Of a DNA stretch of 32,269 nucleotides, positions 22,532-30,987 are shown piece by piece. How positions within the stretch are numbered: the first letter of the stretch is position 1; each line of letters begins with the position of its first letter. The position numbers and the translations under genes were made by a program. The DNA is from Nitrospirota bacterium (GTDB lineage Bacteria > Nitrospirota > Thermodesulfovibrionia > Thermodesulfovibrionales > JdFR-88), in NCBI GenBank assembly GCA_021812785.1, contig JAKAMR010000020.1:1-32269 (forward strand). The letters run 5' to 3'. The notes under the pieces are model-generated. The model searched no databases, was not told the origin of the DNA, and saw nothing but the letters and a program-made list of their open reading frames with translations.

Positions 22532-23686
22532 ATGATGAAGATAAACACCGGTTTGAATGTTACGATTTTTGCACTTGCGCTCATTTCAGCGGCGGGCTTT
22601 CTGACGAACGGCAGTTTCAGAATAGCCCAGTTGCTTCTTATCCTGGTGGTCCTTGCGGTGCTTTGGATGCAGGCAAACAAAAAGATCCTCAAACCCATCT
22701 CGCAGATAAAAGAAAAGCTGGAGAGGGCCGCGGAAGGCGACCTGAGCGTAAGCATCGACCATGCGGGCAATGATGAAATTGGCGGTATCTGCAACAGCGC
22801 CAACCTGATGCTTGAGTCCGTAGATGGGATGATACATAAGGTGCTTATCATGCTGGAAAAGCTTGTTGAGGCCGTTTCTGTACTGAGAGGTTCGGCGGAG
22901 CAGGCCGCAGCGGATGCCAAAAGCCAGTTTAACCAGGCCTCACAGATTGCCACCGCAGCCGAGGAGATGAGCCAGACCATAACCGATATCGCAAAGAACG
23001 CCTCGGAGGCGCAGGAGACGGCGGCAACTGTGACGGATGTCTCGGAAGCAGGCCAGGAGATCGCGGGCAATGCCATCCAGATGGTCGAAAGGTTCCGGGA
23101 CACCACCCTGGAGCTCTCCAATAAAGTGGGAAAATTGAACGCAAGCGCCGCGGAGATAGGCGGCATAGTCACGGTAATAAAAGATATAGCGGACCAGACA
23201 AATCTGCTCGCGCTGAATGCCGCCATTGAGGCCGCCAGAGCGGGAGATCAGGGCAAGGGCTTTGCTGTAGTTGCAAACGAAGTCAGAAAACTTGCTGAAA
23301 GGACCATAAAAGCCACAGCCGAGATATCTGAAAAGATAAACGCCGTCCAGGCGGAATCCGGCCAGACCTCCAGATCCATGTCCGAGGCCGCCCAGGAGGT
23401 ATCAGGCGCCGGCAACTCTATAAAAAAAGTCGGGGACGCCTTCCTGTCCATAGAAAAAGTCGCACAAAGGGCGCGGGACGAGATCACTCATATCGCCGCG
23501 GCCGTCGAGGAGCAGTCCAGCGCCTCGGAGGAAATAGCAAAAAACATAGAAAAAACGTCCACCATAACAAAGAAGATGGATGAGATGTCAGATGCCGTGA
23601 GCCGGGAGGTGGATCTGTTGGCAGGTATCACCGAAGAGGTAAGAAGCGCGGCCTCCTGGTTTAAAACCAGGAACGGAAGGAACTGA
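22532..23686 (+). CDS. Methyl-accepting chemotaxis protein without a periplasmic sensor domain
   Basis: From ATG 22532 the protein has 384 aa. Two hydrophobic segments (about 9-25 and 31-47) are joined by only a few residues, so there is almost no external loop. A HAMP-like region (about 49-76, [24 protein letters not shown]) follows, then a long methylation helix and the conserved signalling tip [18 protein letters not shown] (221-238). The frame is open much further upstream, but that part is the antisense of the methyltransferase gene. Signals must be sensed in the membrane, the cytoplasm or via a partner. It probably couples to CheA/CheW; no che genes are in this window. Confidence 0.88.
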   Translation: MMKINTGLNVTIFALALISAAGFLTNGSFRIAQLLLILVVLAVLWMQANKKILKPISQIKEKLERAAEGDLSVSIDHAGNDEIGGICNSANLMLESVDGMIHKVLIMLEKLVEAVSVLRGSAEQAAADAKSQFNQASQIATAAEEMSQTITDIAKNASEAQETAATVTDVSEAGQEIAGNAIQMVERFRDTTLELSNKVGKLNASAAEIGGIVTVIKDIADQTNLLALNAAIEAARAGDQGKGFAVVANEVRKLAERTIKATAEISEKINAVQAESGQTSRSMSEAAQEVSGAGNSIKKVGDAFLSIEKVAQRARDEITHIAAAVEEQSSASEEIAKNIEKTSTITKKMDEMSDAVSREVDLLAGITEEVRSAASWFKTRNGRN

Positions 23687-23700
23687 TAGCCGGCAGCCTG

Positions 23701-24678
23701 CTAGATGGCCAGCATCCTGTCCAACGCCCTTTTGGCCGGTATCCTGATCTCCTCCGGCACGCTGACGATGGTTTTCAGCTCTTTTAAGGCCAGGTAAACG
23801 CTTTTAAGAGTGGTCTTTTTCATGTTGGGGCATATCATGTCTTTTCTGAGCGGATAAAAAATCTTCTCCGGATTGTCTTTCCTGAGCCTGTGCATCAACC
23901 CCAGTTCCGTGCCTACTATGAATTCCGTATGCGGTGAATTCTTTGCGAACCTGAGCATTCCGGATGTGCTGGTAACGTGGTCCGCCACCTCCAGGACCTC
24001 CATCCGGCACTCCGGATGGGCCATCAGAAGGGCGCCGGGATGCTCATTTTTGGCCTTCAGGGCGTCCTCTTTGCGCACGCGGTCATGGACATGGCAGAAA
24101 CCGTCCCATGCGATGACCTTTTTTTGAGTGTTTTTCTGCGCCCACATGGCAAGGTTTCTGTCCGGAACGCATATGACCTCATCGCCCGGCAGGGACTCCA
24201 CCACCTTTACCACGTTCGCCGAAGTGCAGCAGATATCGCTGTGCGCCTTCACCTCCGCCGTCGTGTTCACATAGCTGACAACCGGCACGCCCGGATACCT
24301 CTTCTTCAGATCCTTCAGGGAAAACTCAACCGGGAACACCAGGGAAGGCTGGACGGCGTACCCCGGAAAGGCGGCCCTCATCTGACGGGGCCTCTCCACC
24401 TGGATCATGTCCGCCATTGGGCAACAGGCCTCGACCTCCGGGAGAACAACCGTCTTTGTGGGGCTTAATATGGCTGCGCTCTCGGCCATGAAGTTCACGC
24501 CGCAAAAAACTATCACCTCGCATTCTATTGCCGAGGCGGTCCTTGAAAGTTCGAGAGAGTCGCCAGTGAAGTCAGCCAGGTCCTGGACTTCGTCCCTCTG
24601 GTAATTATGGGCCAGTATGATGGCCTTTCTTTTTCTTTTAAGCTCCAGTATCTCCTGGAGCATATCCAGTTCGTTCAT
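23701..24678 (-). CDS. nadA: Quinolinate synthase A
   Basis: This 325-aa protein condenses iminoaspartate with dihydroxyacetone phosphate to quinolinate in NAD synthesis, using a [4Fe-4S] cluster. Family signatures include AIILAHNYQRDEVQDLADFTGDSLELS, FCGVNFMAESA, NTTAEVKAHSDICCTSANVVKVV and HPECRMEV. Likely cluster cysteines are Cys86 (ACCPMADM), Cys195 (GFCHVH) and Cys283 (MICPNMK). Length is normal for the shorter NadA group. The nadB and nadC genes are not adjacent. It converges with the chemotaxis gene, with 14 nt between the stops. Confidence 0.96.
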   Translation of the reverse strand: MNELDMLQEILELKRKRKAIILAHNYQRDEVQDLADFTGDSLELSRTASAIECEVIVFCGVNFMAESAAILSPTKTVVLPEVEACCPMADMIQVERPRQMRAAFPGYAVQPSLVFPVEFSLKDLKKRYPGVPVVSYVNTTAEVKAHSDICCTSANVVKVVESLPGDEVICVPDRNLAMWAQKNTQKKVIAWDGFCHVHDRVRKEDALKAKNEHPGALLMAHPECRMEVLEVADHVTSTSGMLRFAKNSPHTEFIVGTELGLMHRLRKDNPEKIFYPLRKDMICPNMKKTTLKSVYLALKELKTIVSVPEEIRIPAKRALDRMLAI

Positions 24679-24734
24679 TGGCCTTTTAAAAATTTCAAAG
24701 TCAAGCGGACTTAATTTTAATTATCTAAACTAAA

Positions 24735-25565
24735 CTAAAATCCTGATGACGGGTCGTTAGTATATAAAACAGTGCCGTCGTTAAGGGTTACTCTGTATAT
24801 TATAGTGCTTTTCCTTGCTGTAAAAGAAGTCTTTTTACGCCTTTCCCTTTTCCGGGGAAAAAATTCCCTCCGCGCATTCACAGGCGCGGAGGGCACAGTC
24901 CGGGTGTTTCCGCTATACGAGGCCAGGACCTTCTTCACATATGTTCCCGTCTCCTGGTATGGGGGAACGGCACCGTATTTTTCTATGCATCCCGGCCCCG
25001 CATTGTATGCCGCGAGCGCCAGCGTGACATTGCCCCCGAAGCGGTCAAGGAGGCTGCTTAGATACCTGACCCCTCCCTCGATGTTCTGCTGCGGGTCAAA
25101 GGGATCAAAGACGCCGAGGGAACTGGCGGTGCCGGGCATAAGCTGCATAAGTCCCATTGCGCCTTTTGGCGATACGGCCATGCGGTTGTATCCGGATTCC
25201 GCGCTTATGACCGCCCTCACCAGCGATGGGTCCACCCCGTATTTGCTGCACATATTCTGTATCAGGTTTTCGATATGGGGGTCTTTTTCTTTGTCCCGGG
25301 AAGAAACCCGGCAAAAGGCAGTGCCTTTCTTTTTGTGGCTGGCCGGGACGCTAACGCTGTCCGAGGCCACCTTCACGGCCCCGCTCGACGGGATATCTGT
25401 AAAATGAATCGAGCCGTCCGAACCCAGATATCTGTAAATGGCGGCGCCCGCTTCCGGCGGTGCAAAAAAGATCAGAGTTACGAGAATGGCTGCAAGAACC
25501 CATGATATTGATCCGCGCCGAGAGCAAACAGCCGGGAGGCTGATGTAAGGAATTTTTTCTTTCAT
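24735..25565 (-). CDS. Lytic transglycosylase (SLT) with DUF4124-like segments at both ends
   Basis: From ATG 25565 the protein has 276 aa; a GTG two codons earlier is also possible. A signal or anchor helix (about 20-42) is followed by a DUF4124-like segment (IYRYLGSDGSIHFTDIP). The SLT domain has catalytic Glu123 in ISAESGYN, then GAMGLMQLMPGTA and LALAAYNAGPG. The extreme C-terminus has a second DUF4124-like strand pair (IYRVTLNDGTVLYTNDP), which is unusual. It cleaves peptidoglycan glycan strands in the periplasm, probably for turnover or to open gaps for envelope structures. Confidence 0.93.
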   Translation of the reverse strand: MKEKIPYISLPAVCSRRGSISWVLAAILVTLIFFAPPEAGAAIYRYLGSDGSIHFTDIPSSGAVKVASDSVSVPASHKKKGTAFCRVSSRDKEKDPHIENLIQNMCSKYGVDPSLVRAVISAESGYNRMAVSPKGAMGLMQLMPGTASSLGVFDPFDPQQNIEGGVRYLSSLLDRFGGNVTLALAAYNAGPGCIEKYGAVPPYQETGTYVKKVLASYSGNTRTVPSAPVNARREFFPRKRERRKKTSFTARKSTIIYRVTLNDGTVLYTNDPSSGF

Positions 25566-25571
25566 ATTCAC

Positions 25572-25621
25572 TAGCTGCCCGTAGCAGCTACATTAAACTA
25601 CATATTACAGGGCATAGTCAA
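25572..25621 (-). promoter_or_regulatory. Sigma-70 promoter and leader hairpin of the lytic transglycosylase gene
   Basis: On the minus strand TTGACT (25621-25616) and TTTAAT (25597-25592) are 18 nt apart. Directly downstream, TAGCTGC/GCAGCTA (25572-25578, 25584-25590) forms a perfect 7-bp inverted repeat at the expected transcription start, which could be an operator or a leader stem. No clear ribosome site follows. Confidence 0.55.
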
Positions 25622-25705
25622 ACAGGGTTTTGTCTGTTTGTTTTTCGCCCGGCGGCAATGGCTTAGAGGATCATGAGACAGGTTTTTTGACAGAATGGCA
25701 TCTTG

Positions 25706-25739
25706 GTGGGCGCGCCTCCCCCTCTGAAGGCACGCCCAC
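25706..25739 (-). terminator. Stem-loop downstream of the cold-shock gene
   Basis: In minus-strand RNA, GTGGGCGUGCC pairs with GGCGCGCCCAC (25739-25729 with 25716-25706), using one G-U pair that would be a mismatch on the other strand. It lies 21 nt after the csp stop. No U-run follows, so it may protect the mRNA end rather than act as a simple terminator. Confidence 0.45.
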
Positions 25740-25760
25740 AGTTGAAATTGGCAGGATTTT

Positions 25761-25964
25761 TTAAAGTTTCTGGACGTTTGCGGCTTTGGGACCGCGCTCC
25801 CCATCAACGATCTCAAAGTTCACCTTGTCCCCTTCGTTCAAGGTCTTGAAACCGTCTGTCATAATGGCTGAATAATGGACAAAGATATCAGGCCCGCTAT
25901 CCTGCTGAATGAATCCATACCCCTTGGTTTCATTGAACCACTTCACCTTTCCCTCGTACGACAT
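25761..25964 (-). CDS. Cold-shock domain protein
   Basis: This 67-aa protein matches the CspA family over its full length. RNP1 is KGYGFI and RNP2 is DIFVHY, the aromatic surfaces that bind single-stranded RNA and DNA. It probably acts as an RNA chaperone. The start is supported by GAAGGAGGG a few nt upstream. The leader is about 67 nt long from a very strong promoter, as is common for csp genes, but whether it is cold-induced cannot be judged. Confidence 0.95.
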   Translation of the reverse strand: MSYEGKVKWFNETKGYGFIQQDSGPDIFVHYSAIMTDGFKTLNEGDKVNFEIVDGERGPKAANVQKL

Positions 25965-26038
25965 GCTTCTGACCCTCCTTCTTCCCTCCCAGGGAAAATG
26001 AACTACGGCTATCTGCCTGTCAAAGCAAGCTAATTTCC

Positions 26039-26067
26039 TTTATAGCACGCGTCAAGCGCAATGTCAA
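26039..26067 (-). promoter_or_regulatory. Strong sigma-70 promoter of the cold-shock gene
   Basis: On the minus strand TTGACA (26067-26062), a 17-nt spacer and TATAAA (26044-26039) give the best sigma-70 match in the window. Confidence 0.8.
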
Positions 26068-26260
26068 TAATATTTTCAAACGAAAAGGCGCTCCTGAACT
26101 CTTTGATTTTAATAAAAAATAATAAAAAAGATCGCCGGCTTCCGGGGGCATGCGCTGCACATGGAACAACCGGCGCGTGAAAACGGTCCGCCAACAAGAT
26201 AAGGTCCCCCGGGAAAATCCCTCCTTGATCCACCGCTGCAAAAGAAGACCTTTATATAAT

Positions 26261-26289
26261 TTGAATTATGCCCGGTTAATTGCTACAAT
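26261..26289 (+). promoter_or_regulatory. Promoter of rimP-nusA
   Basis: TTGAAT (26261-26266) and TACAAT (26284-26289) are 17 nt apart. A second TATAAT lies at 26255-26260 without a good -35. Transcription near 26296 leaves a leader of about 145 nt containing a hairpin. Confidence 0.55.
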
Positions 26290-26324
26290 AAAAATGTAAT
26301 CTTATTTTGGGGTTTTCAACTTTT

Positions 26325-26348
26325 GAGAGAGTGGGCGACCACTCTTTT
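26325..26348 (+). promoter_or_regulatory. Leader hairpin upstream of rimP
   Basis: AGAGTGG and CCACTCT (26328-26334, 26339-26345) pair around a GCGA tetraloop of the GNRA type. G-U and A-U pairs extend the stem to 26325-26348, and TTGTTTTAT follows. A short hairpin of this kind is often seen ahead of rimP in other bacteria, so it may attenuate transcription or mark the leader. It could equally be a terminator for upstream reads. Confidence 0.55.
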
Positions 26349-26441
26349 GTTTTATATGGACATGATGACTGAGAGGGTCAGGTATCATGAAAAAAAGCCC
26401 TCCGGGGTAAGCACAGGCGGGTAGGAGTTTTTTGATCTGAC

Positions 26442-26897
26442 ATGGGCAGGACAGAGGCAAAGATAGGTCAATTGGCCCAAAAGGCCGCCGGGGGACTGGG
26501 ATACACGGTGGAGTCGGTTGAACTGCTTGGCAGCGGGGCAAAACTCCTGCTGAGGATAAGCATAGACAAGGAAGGGGGAGTCACTATCCGGGACTGCGAG
26601 CTCATGAGCAGGGAAATAGGCGCTCTTCTGGATGTGGAGGACCTCATCCCAAGCCGGTACCACCTGGAGGTTTCCTCTCCGGGTCTGGACCGGCCGCTGA
26701 AAGGCCCTGCCGATTTCAAGAAGCAGACTGGGAAACTCATCCGGGTAACCACCAGAAAGCCTTTTGACGGGCAGTCCTTGCTTATAGGAAGACTGCAAAA
26801 AGCTGAAGACAACTCTTTTTTGATCGCCGTAGGGGAGAAGGAACTGGAGATCCCTTACGATGCCGTTGCAAAGGCGCGGCTTGAAATCGAGATATAG
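26442..26897 (+). CDS. rimP: Ribosome maturation factor RimP
   Basis: This 151-aa protein has typical RimP architecture: an N-terminal alpha/beta domain with LLLRISIDKEGGVTIRDCELMSREIG and VSSPGLDRPL (the family signature), then a C-terminal Sm-like barrel. It assists 30S subunit assembly. No strong ribosome site lies close to ATG 26442; a GGAG is 15 nt away. It is followed by nusA after 33 nt, the conserved rimP-nusA order. Confidence 0.94.
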   Translation: MGRTEAKIGQLAQKAAGGLGYTVESVELLGSGAKLLLRISIDKEGGVTIRDCELMSREIGALLDVEDLIPSRYHLEVSSPGLDRPLKGPADFKKQTGKLIRVTTRKPFDGQSLLIGRLQKAEDNSFLIAVGEKELEIPYDAVAKARLEIEI

Positions 26898-26930
26898 GTT
26901 TTTTACTCAGGGGAAGAGACAGGGGGAGAG

Positions 26931-28058
26931 ATGAAAGAAATAGCGTTCCTTATAGACCAGATTTGCCGGGAAAAAGGCATTTCCAAAGATGTGCTCGTGG
27001 GGGCGCTGGAATCAGCGCTGCTCTCCGCTGCGCGGAAACGCTATGGGGGAAGGACCAATATAAACCTGAGGATAGACCCCGACACTCTCAAGATCAACGT
27101 GTTCGAGGAGAAACGGATCGTGGAGAACGTTCAGAACGCGGACGAAGAGATATCAGTGGAAGACGCCGCGGAGGAGTTCCCCGGAAAGAATCTGGGCGAA
27201 GTTGTGGAATTGCCCATGGCGCCCATGGATTTCGGCCGCATAGCGGCCCAGACAGCAAAACAGGTGATACTGCAGCGCATGCGCGAGGCGGAGCGCGACG
27301 CCCTTTTTAACGAGTTCAAGGGCAAGGTCGGCCAGGTGGTAAGCGGCAGTGTCCTGAGGAAGGAAAAGAACTTCTATTATATAAACATAGGCAAAACCGA
27401 AGCGGTGCTGCCTGTGAAAGAGACCCTGGCAAGCGAAACATTGAGAAGAGGGGATTTCGTCAAGGCATATATTGAGGACATCCGGATCACGCCCAAGGGC
27501 CCTGTAATACTGGTGTCCAGGGCCACGCCTAAATTCGTGGCGGAGCTTTTCAGGATGGAGGTGCCGGAGATATCCGAGGGGCTCGTAAAAATAAAGGACA
27601 TAGTCAGGGAACCGGGGGAAAGGACCAAGGTGGCCGTTTTTTCAACCGACAGCTCCATAGACCCGGTTGGCGCCTGCGTCGGCATGAAGGGCACCAGGGT
27701 ACAATCAATTGTCAGGGAGCTTAAGGGCGAACGGATAGACATAATACCCTGGAACGACGACCCGCGGGTGCTCATAGCCAGGGCGTTAAGCCCTGCCACC
27801 ATAGACAGGGTAGGCATAAACGAAGAGGAGAAGACTGCGATGGTCGTCGTTTCCGATCAGCAGCTGTCCATTGCCATAGGCAAAAAGGGCCAGAACGTGA
27901 GGCTCGCCATGAAGCTTACCGGCTGGGATATAGACATAATAAGTGATACCGAATACTCCAAAATAAAGATGGAAGAGGCAGAAGCGGCCTTTGACGAGGC
28001 GCTCCGGGATACCAAGAAGGAACGGGAGAAACAGGAAAAGGCCCCGGCTGAGGACTAA
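26931..28058 (+). CDS. nusA: Transcription elongation/termination factor NusA
   Basis: This 375-aa protein has an N-terminal RNA-polymerase-binding domain (1-about 125), an S1 domain (about 130-200, GQVVSGSVLRKEKNFYYINIG) and two KH domains with IDPVGACVGMKGTRVQSIVRELKGERIDIIPW and AIGKKGQNVRLAMKLTGWDI. It lacks the C-terminal acidic repeats of enterobacterial NusA, as in many other phyla. A GGGGGAG precedes the ATG. The usual next genes (ylxR and infB) are absent: a terminator follows, so infB must lie elsewhere. Confidence 0.97.
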   Translation: MKEIAFLIDQICREKGISKDVLVGALESALLSAARKRYGGRTNINLRIDPDTLKINVFEEKRIVENVQNADEEISVEDAAEEFPGKNLGEVVELPMAPMDFGRIAAQTAKQVILQRMREAERDALFNEFKGKVGQVVSGSVLRKEKNFYYINIGKTEAVLPVKETLASETLRRGDFVKAYIEDIRITPKGPVILVSRATPKFVAELFRMEVPEISEGLVKIKDIVREPGERTKVAVFSTDSSIDPVGACVGMKGTRVQSIVRELKGERIDIIPWNDDPRVLIARALSPATIDRVGINEEEKTAMVVVSDQQLSIAIGKKGQNVRLAMKLTGWDIDIISDTEYSKIKMEEAEAAFDEALRDTKKEREKQEKAPAED

Positions 28059-28159
28059 GGCGAAACAACAGTCGCAGGCATGTCAAAACAGAGGTCCTTC
28101 AAGGATTTTTCTGTGCTAAATAAGCTTTTTTGAAATAAGCGTGGGCGTTTTTTTGCAAG

Positions 28160-28189
28160 TCATACCGGCGAAAGCCGGTATGATTATTT
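28160..28189 (+). terminator. Perfect hairpin after nusA, terminator or REP-like repeat
   Basis: TCATACCGGC and GCCGGTATGA (28160-28169, 28174-28183) pair perfectly around GAAA, followed by TTATTTTT. It lies 100 nt after the nusA stop. Hairpins of the form CATACCGGC-GAAA-GCCGGTATG occur as dispersed extragenic palindromes in some genomes, so it may be both terminator and repeat. No second copy is seen in this window. Confidence 0.7.
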
Positions 28190-28290
28190 TTAGGGAGCGC
28201 TTTATGCGAAGTACCCAACAGGAATCTCAGTAGAGCCAAAAAAACAGATCAGCGGAACAAAAAACTGATACCCACTCCTGCCGGGCCTGC

Positions 28291-28692
28291 CTAAACCTGG
28301 ATGACCGAGTCTTCCCCTCCGAACTCATTCTTTACATATTTGTCCGCGCACCAGTCATTTTCCCATTTTGTATCATCCACGAGATACTTGAACCGGTATT
28401 CATGGTTCGCGGGGATCTCCAGGGCAAGCTGGAAGCTGCCGTCTTTCTGTTTTTTCATAATGTTGGCGTTGTGGTCCCATTGGTTGAAATCACCGACGAT
28501 GGCGACCTTCCGGGCATCGGGGACTGCCTCCGCGGGCAAAAAGAAAACTACTTTGCAAGTGTCCCGGTTCTTAGGATAGGTCTTTTTGAGCCCCTCTTCC
28601 ACGGCAACATCCTTTTGCCCGGCGGACTTCGAGGGTTCCTCTTTAGCTGCGGATCCGTTTTTTGCTGTTTTTGTGGGCGACATCTTTTTCAT
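28291..28692 (-). CDS. CBM48/isoamylase N-terminal-like glycogen-binding protein
   Basis: From ATG 28692 the protein has 133 aa. A lysine/serine-rich N-terminal tail (about 1-40) is followed by a CBM48-type beta-sandwich (about 47-130) with VAIVGDFNQWD, FQLALEIPANHEYRFKYLVDD and WENDWCADKYVKNEFGGEDSV. These match glycogen-binding modules of AMPK-beta-like stand-alone proteins. It has no catalytic domain. GGAGG lies 7 nt before the ATG. It may bind glycogen or regulate carbohydrate enzymes; no glycogen genes are nearby. Confidence 0.85.
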   Translation of the reverse strand: MKKMSPTKTAKNGSAAKEEPSKSAGQKDVAVEEGLKKTYPKNRDTCKVVFFLPAEAVPDARKVAIVGDFNQWDHNANIMKKQKDGSFQLALEIPANHEYRFKYLVDDTKWENDWCADKYVKNEFGGEDSVIQV

Positions 28693-28821
28693 CAAACAAC
28701 CTCCAAGGTAATTATGAATAAAAATTTAAAAATTATATCCCTATTTCTTCTTTTATCACAAAACAAACCTCTTTTCCAGATTTTTTATTTCATTTCTGTC
28801 ATGGTTCCGGAGCCACGGACT

Positions 28822-28850
28822 TTAAAAGACCACTAAAGATATGTTATAAA
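28822..28850 (+). promoter_or_regulatory. Candidate promoter of the YchF-type GTPase gene
   Basis: TTAAAA (28822-28827) and TATAAA (28845-28850) are 17 nt apart. The -10 ends 10 nt before ATG 28861, so the leader would be only a few nt and lack a ribosome site, as at dnaE. Confidence 0.45.
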
Positions 28851-28860
28851 AGTGGTTCAG

Positions 28861-29958
28861 ATGAAGATCGCAATAATCGGGTTTTCAAATTCCGGCAAAA
28901 CAACCATATTCAATGCGCTTACAGGCCTGGGGCTCCCCACCAGTTCCTATCCGTCTACCGGCGGCGAAGCCCGCGTGGGCGTGGTAAATGTGCCTGATGA
29001 ACGGATAGACAACCTGTCCGGCATCTTCAAGCCGGCCAAGACCACATATGCCACCGTGGACTATGTGGACTATATAGGGTTCACCAGGGGGGACACCAAA
29101 CAGAACGCCAAGGTCCATGCGCACATAAAGGACGCCGATGCCCTGTTGCAGGTGGTAAGGGCTTTCGAGGACCCTTCCGTGCCCCACCCGCTTGGCGATA
29201 CCGACCCGATGAGGGACCTGCGCTCCCTGGAGGCGGAACTGGTGCTAGGCGACCTTATGCTTGTGGAAAAAAGACTGGAAAGCATAGAGGAATCCATTAA
29301 AAAAGGAAGGAAAGAAAAGGTAAGCGACGCCGAACGCGCGGTGCTCGTGAGATGCCGCGAAGCCCTCGATGCGGAAAAACCTCTAAGAGAAATCGAGTTC
29401 AGCCAGGAAGAGCTGAAGGCCGTAAGGCACCTTGAATTCCTTTCCATAAAGCCTGAAGTGGTTGTCTTCAATGTGGCGGAAGAGATGCTTCCAGATGAAA
29501 AAGCGCTGGAGGCGCTGCTCCAGGAAGCCCGCGAGATGCTGAAAGGAAACTCCGCGGCCCTTTCCATGTCCGGCAAGATAGAGATGGAGCTTGCCCAGTT
29601 GGCCCCTGAGGAGCAGAAGGCGTTCCTTTCTGACCTGGGCATCGAAGAGCCAGCCCTGCGCAGGCTTATAAAGGTATCCTATGGCTTATTGAGGCTCATT
29701 TCTTTTTTCACCGCGGGGGAAGACGAGGTAAAGGCATGGACCATAAAAGAGGGGACCACTGCGTCAAAGGCGGCGGGCAAGATACACTCTGACATAGAAA
29801 AAGGGTTCATAAGGGCCGAGATCGTCTCCTACGAGGATTTTTTAATGAAATGCGGCGGCTCCATGGCGGAGGCCAGGAAGCTTGGCGTTTTCCGTCTCGA
29901 AGGCAGAGACTACCCCGTTAAGGATGGGGACATCATAAACTTCAGGTTCAACGTCTGA
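28861..29958 (+). CDS. ychF: YchF/OLA1-family GTP-binding protein
   Basis: This 365-aa protein has an N-terminal G domain with P-loop GFSNSGKTT (residues 7-15), a central helical insertion (about 125-190) and a C-terminal TGS-like domain ending DYPVKDGDIINFRF. The base-recognition motif reads VVFNVAEE instead of NKxD, as in YchF/OLA1 proteins, which prefer ATP or are non-specific. The P-loop departs from the usual GLPNVGKST, so this is a divergent branch. A GTG at 28852 would add three residues; ATG 28861 is preferred. Family members associate with ribosomes and stress responses. Confidence 0.88.
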   Translation: MKIAIIGFSNSGKTTIFNALTGLGLPTSSYPSTGGEARVGVVNVPDERIDNLSGIFKPAKTTYATVDYVDYIGFTRGDTKQNAKVHAHIKDADALLQVVRAFEDPSVPHPLGDTDPMRDLRSLEAELVLGDLMLVEKRLESIEESIKKGRKEKVSDAERAVLVRCREALDAEKPLREIEFSQEELKAVRHLEFLSIKPEVVVFNVAEEMLPDEKALEALLQEAREMLKGNSAALSMSGKIEMELAQLAPEEQKAFLSDLGIEEPALRRLIKVSYGLLRLISFFTAGEDEVKAWTIKEGTTASKAAGKIHSDIEKGFIRAEIVSYEDFLMKCGGSMAEARKLGVFRLEGRDYPVKDGDIINFRFNV

Positions 29959-29975
29959 TCTGATCTTCGTCCCCA

Positions 29976-30063
29976 TTTTTAATTTTTGAGCCTCTAACCG
30001 GAAACAAAAACAAAAACAAAGCTTCCTTTGTTTCCCCGCAGGCCAAAAAACAAAAATTAAAAA
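29976..30063. terminator. Bidirectional hairpin region between convergent genes
   Basis: TTTTTAATTTTTG (29976-29988) and CAAAAATTAAAAA (30051-30063) are 13-bp inverted arms. Inside, AAACAAAG and CTTTGTTT (30014-30021, 30026-30033) form a second stem around CTTC. It lies between ychF and the convergent tusA and could end transcripts from both sides. The low GC content of the stems makes efficient termination uncertain. Confidence 0.45.
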
Positions 30064-30153
30064 AGGGCAGCGCAGTTAAACACAAGAGAATCATTGCCTG
30101 GCTGCCCCTGACAGGGGGAAAAAACAAAAACGAAAACCCACCCTTGGATTATT

Positions 30154-30393
30154 TCATTTTTTCCTTATAAGAAAAATTACATTACCGCCCGGCTCGTCCC
30201 TGATCTCCAGCAAGTCTGAACCCATGTGCTTCACAACGGCCGGGATGTCCGATTTCGAGCCCGGATCCGACGCAATGACCTCAAGGACCTGCCCGGCGGA
30301 TACCTCCTTGAGCGCCTTCTTTGTTTTCATGACCGGCAGGGGGCAGGTCAGCCCTTTGCAATCGACTATCTTATCAGCGATAATGCTTGCCAT
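30154..30393 (-). CDS. tusA: TusA-family sulfur carrier
   Basis: This 79-aa protein carries the CPxP motif as GLTCPLPVMKTKKAL and ends in a beta strand NVIFLIRKK, a full TusA fold. A second cysteine precedes the motif (VDCKGLTC). A GGAGG lies a few nt before the ATG. It is the third gene of a minus-strand cluster with YeeE and DUF302, 47 nt after the DUF302 gene. It probably receives sulfur from the YeeE permease. Confidence 0.92.
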   Translation of the reverse strand: MASIIADKIVDCKGLTCPLPVMKTKKALKEVSAGQVLEVIASDPGSKSDIPAVVKHMGSDLLEIRDEPGGNVIFLIRKK

Positions 30394-30440
30394 TTTACAG
30401 CCTCCTTTAAATATTTTTTATTTTTGGTGACATATAATTT

Positions 30441-30986
30441 TCAAAACTTTTCCTTTACGACATCATTCACGATCCCGCCCAGCAGTTTATCAACCTCTTC
30501 AAGCTCCGCCTTGCCGGAATTGTTTTTCCAAACGGGGCGCTCATAGGAGAGGTAAACCGTTTTTTCGTCCCCCGGAAGGGTGTAGACGGCTATCCTGTAC
30601 GGACAGAAGGCGATAAAATGAGGGTTCTTTTCCATCATGTCCCTTGATACCACCGCGCTGCAAAACTCCAGGACTTTTGCCCTTGCAAATATCCGTTTAG
30701 TCCTGCCAAGCGCCTTTCCCGTGCGGTCAAGCATCTTCTGCACATGAGAAACTCCCGAGACCACGAGTCCGCGGTTTGTGATCGCCATGTTCAGATCGTC
30801 CCATACGGTATTGAAATCCCCCTGCACGGAGCGTATTACGACCGGCCCGTCCCTCAGAGTGCCTGCAAGCGCAGCCTGAGAGCCGAAACAGTACATAAGG
30901 CACAGGGCCAGGAATAGGGCCAGAGCTTCGATCAGAAGCAGGCGCAAAAGCCGCGCCTTCCTCCTTCCGCCGAAAGGATTTTTCAT
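30441..30986 (-). CDS. Exported DUF302-domain protein
   Basis: This 181-aa protein has a basic N-terminus and a hydrophobic signal or anchor helix (about 13-40), then a DUF302-like domain (about 48-170). The domain contains VQGDFNTVWDDLNMAITNRGL, FCSAVVSRDMMEKNPHFIAFCPYRIAVYTLPGDEKTVYLSY and a C-terminal helix. DUF302 proteins are small periplasmic or cytoplasmic domains of unclear function, often beside redox or sulfur genes. Two cysteines in the domain (EFCSA, AFCPY) could take part in thiol chemistry. It starts 1 nt after the YeeE stop, so they are co-translated. Confidence 0.85.
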   Translation of the reverse strand: MKNPFGGRRKARLLRLLLIEALALFLALCLMYCFGSQAALAGTLRDGPVVIRSVQGDFNTVWDDLNMAITNRGLVVSGVSHVQKMLDRTGKALGRTKRIFARAKVLEFCSAVVSRDMMEKNPHFIAFCPYRIAVYTLPGDEKTVYLSYERPVWKNNSGKAELEEVDKLLGGIVNDVVKEKF

Positions 30987-30987
30987 T

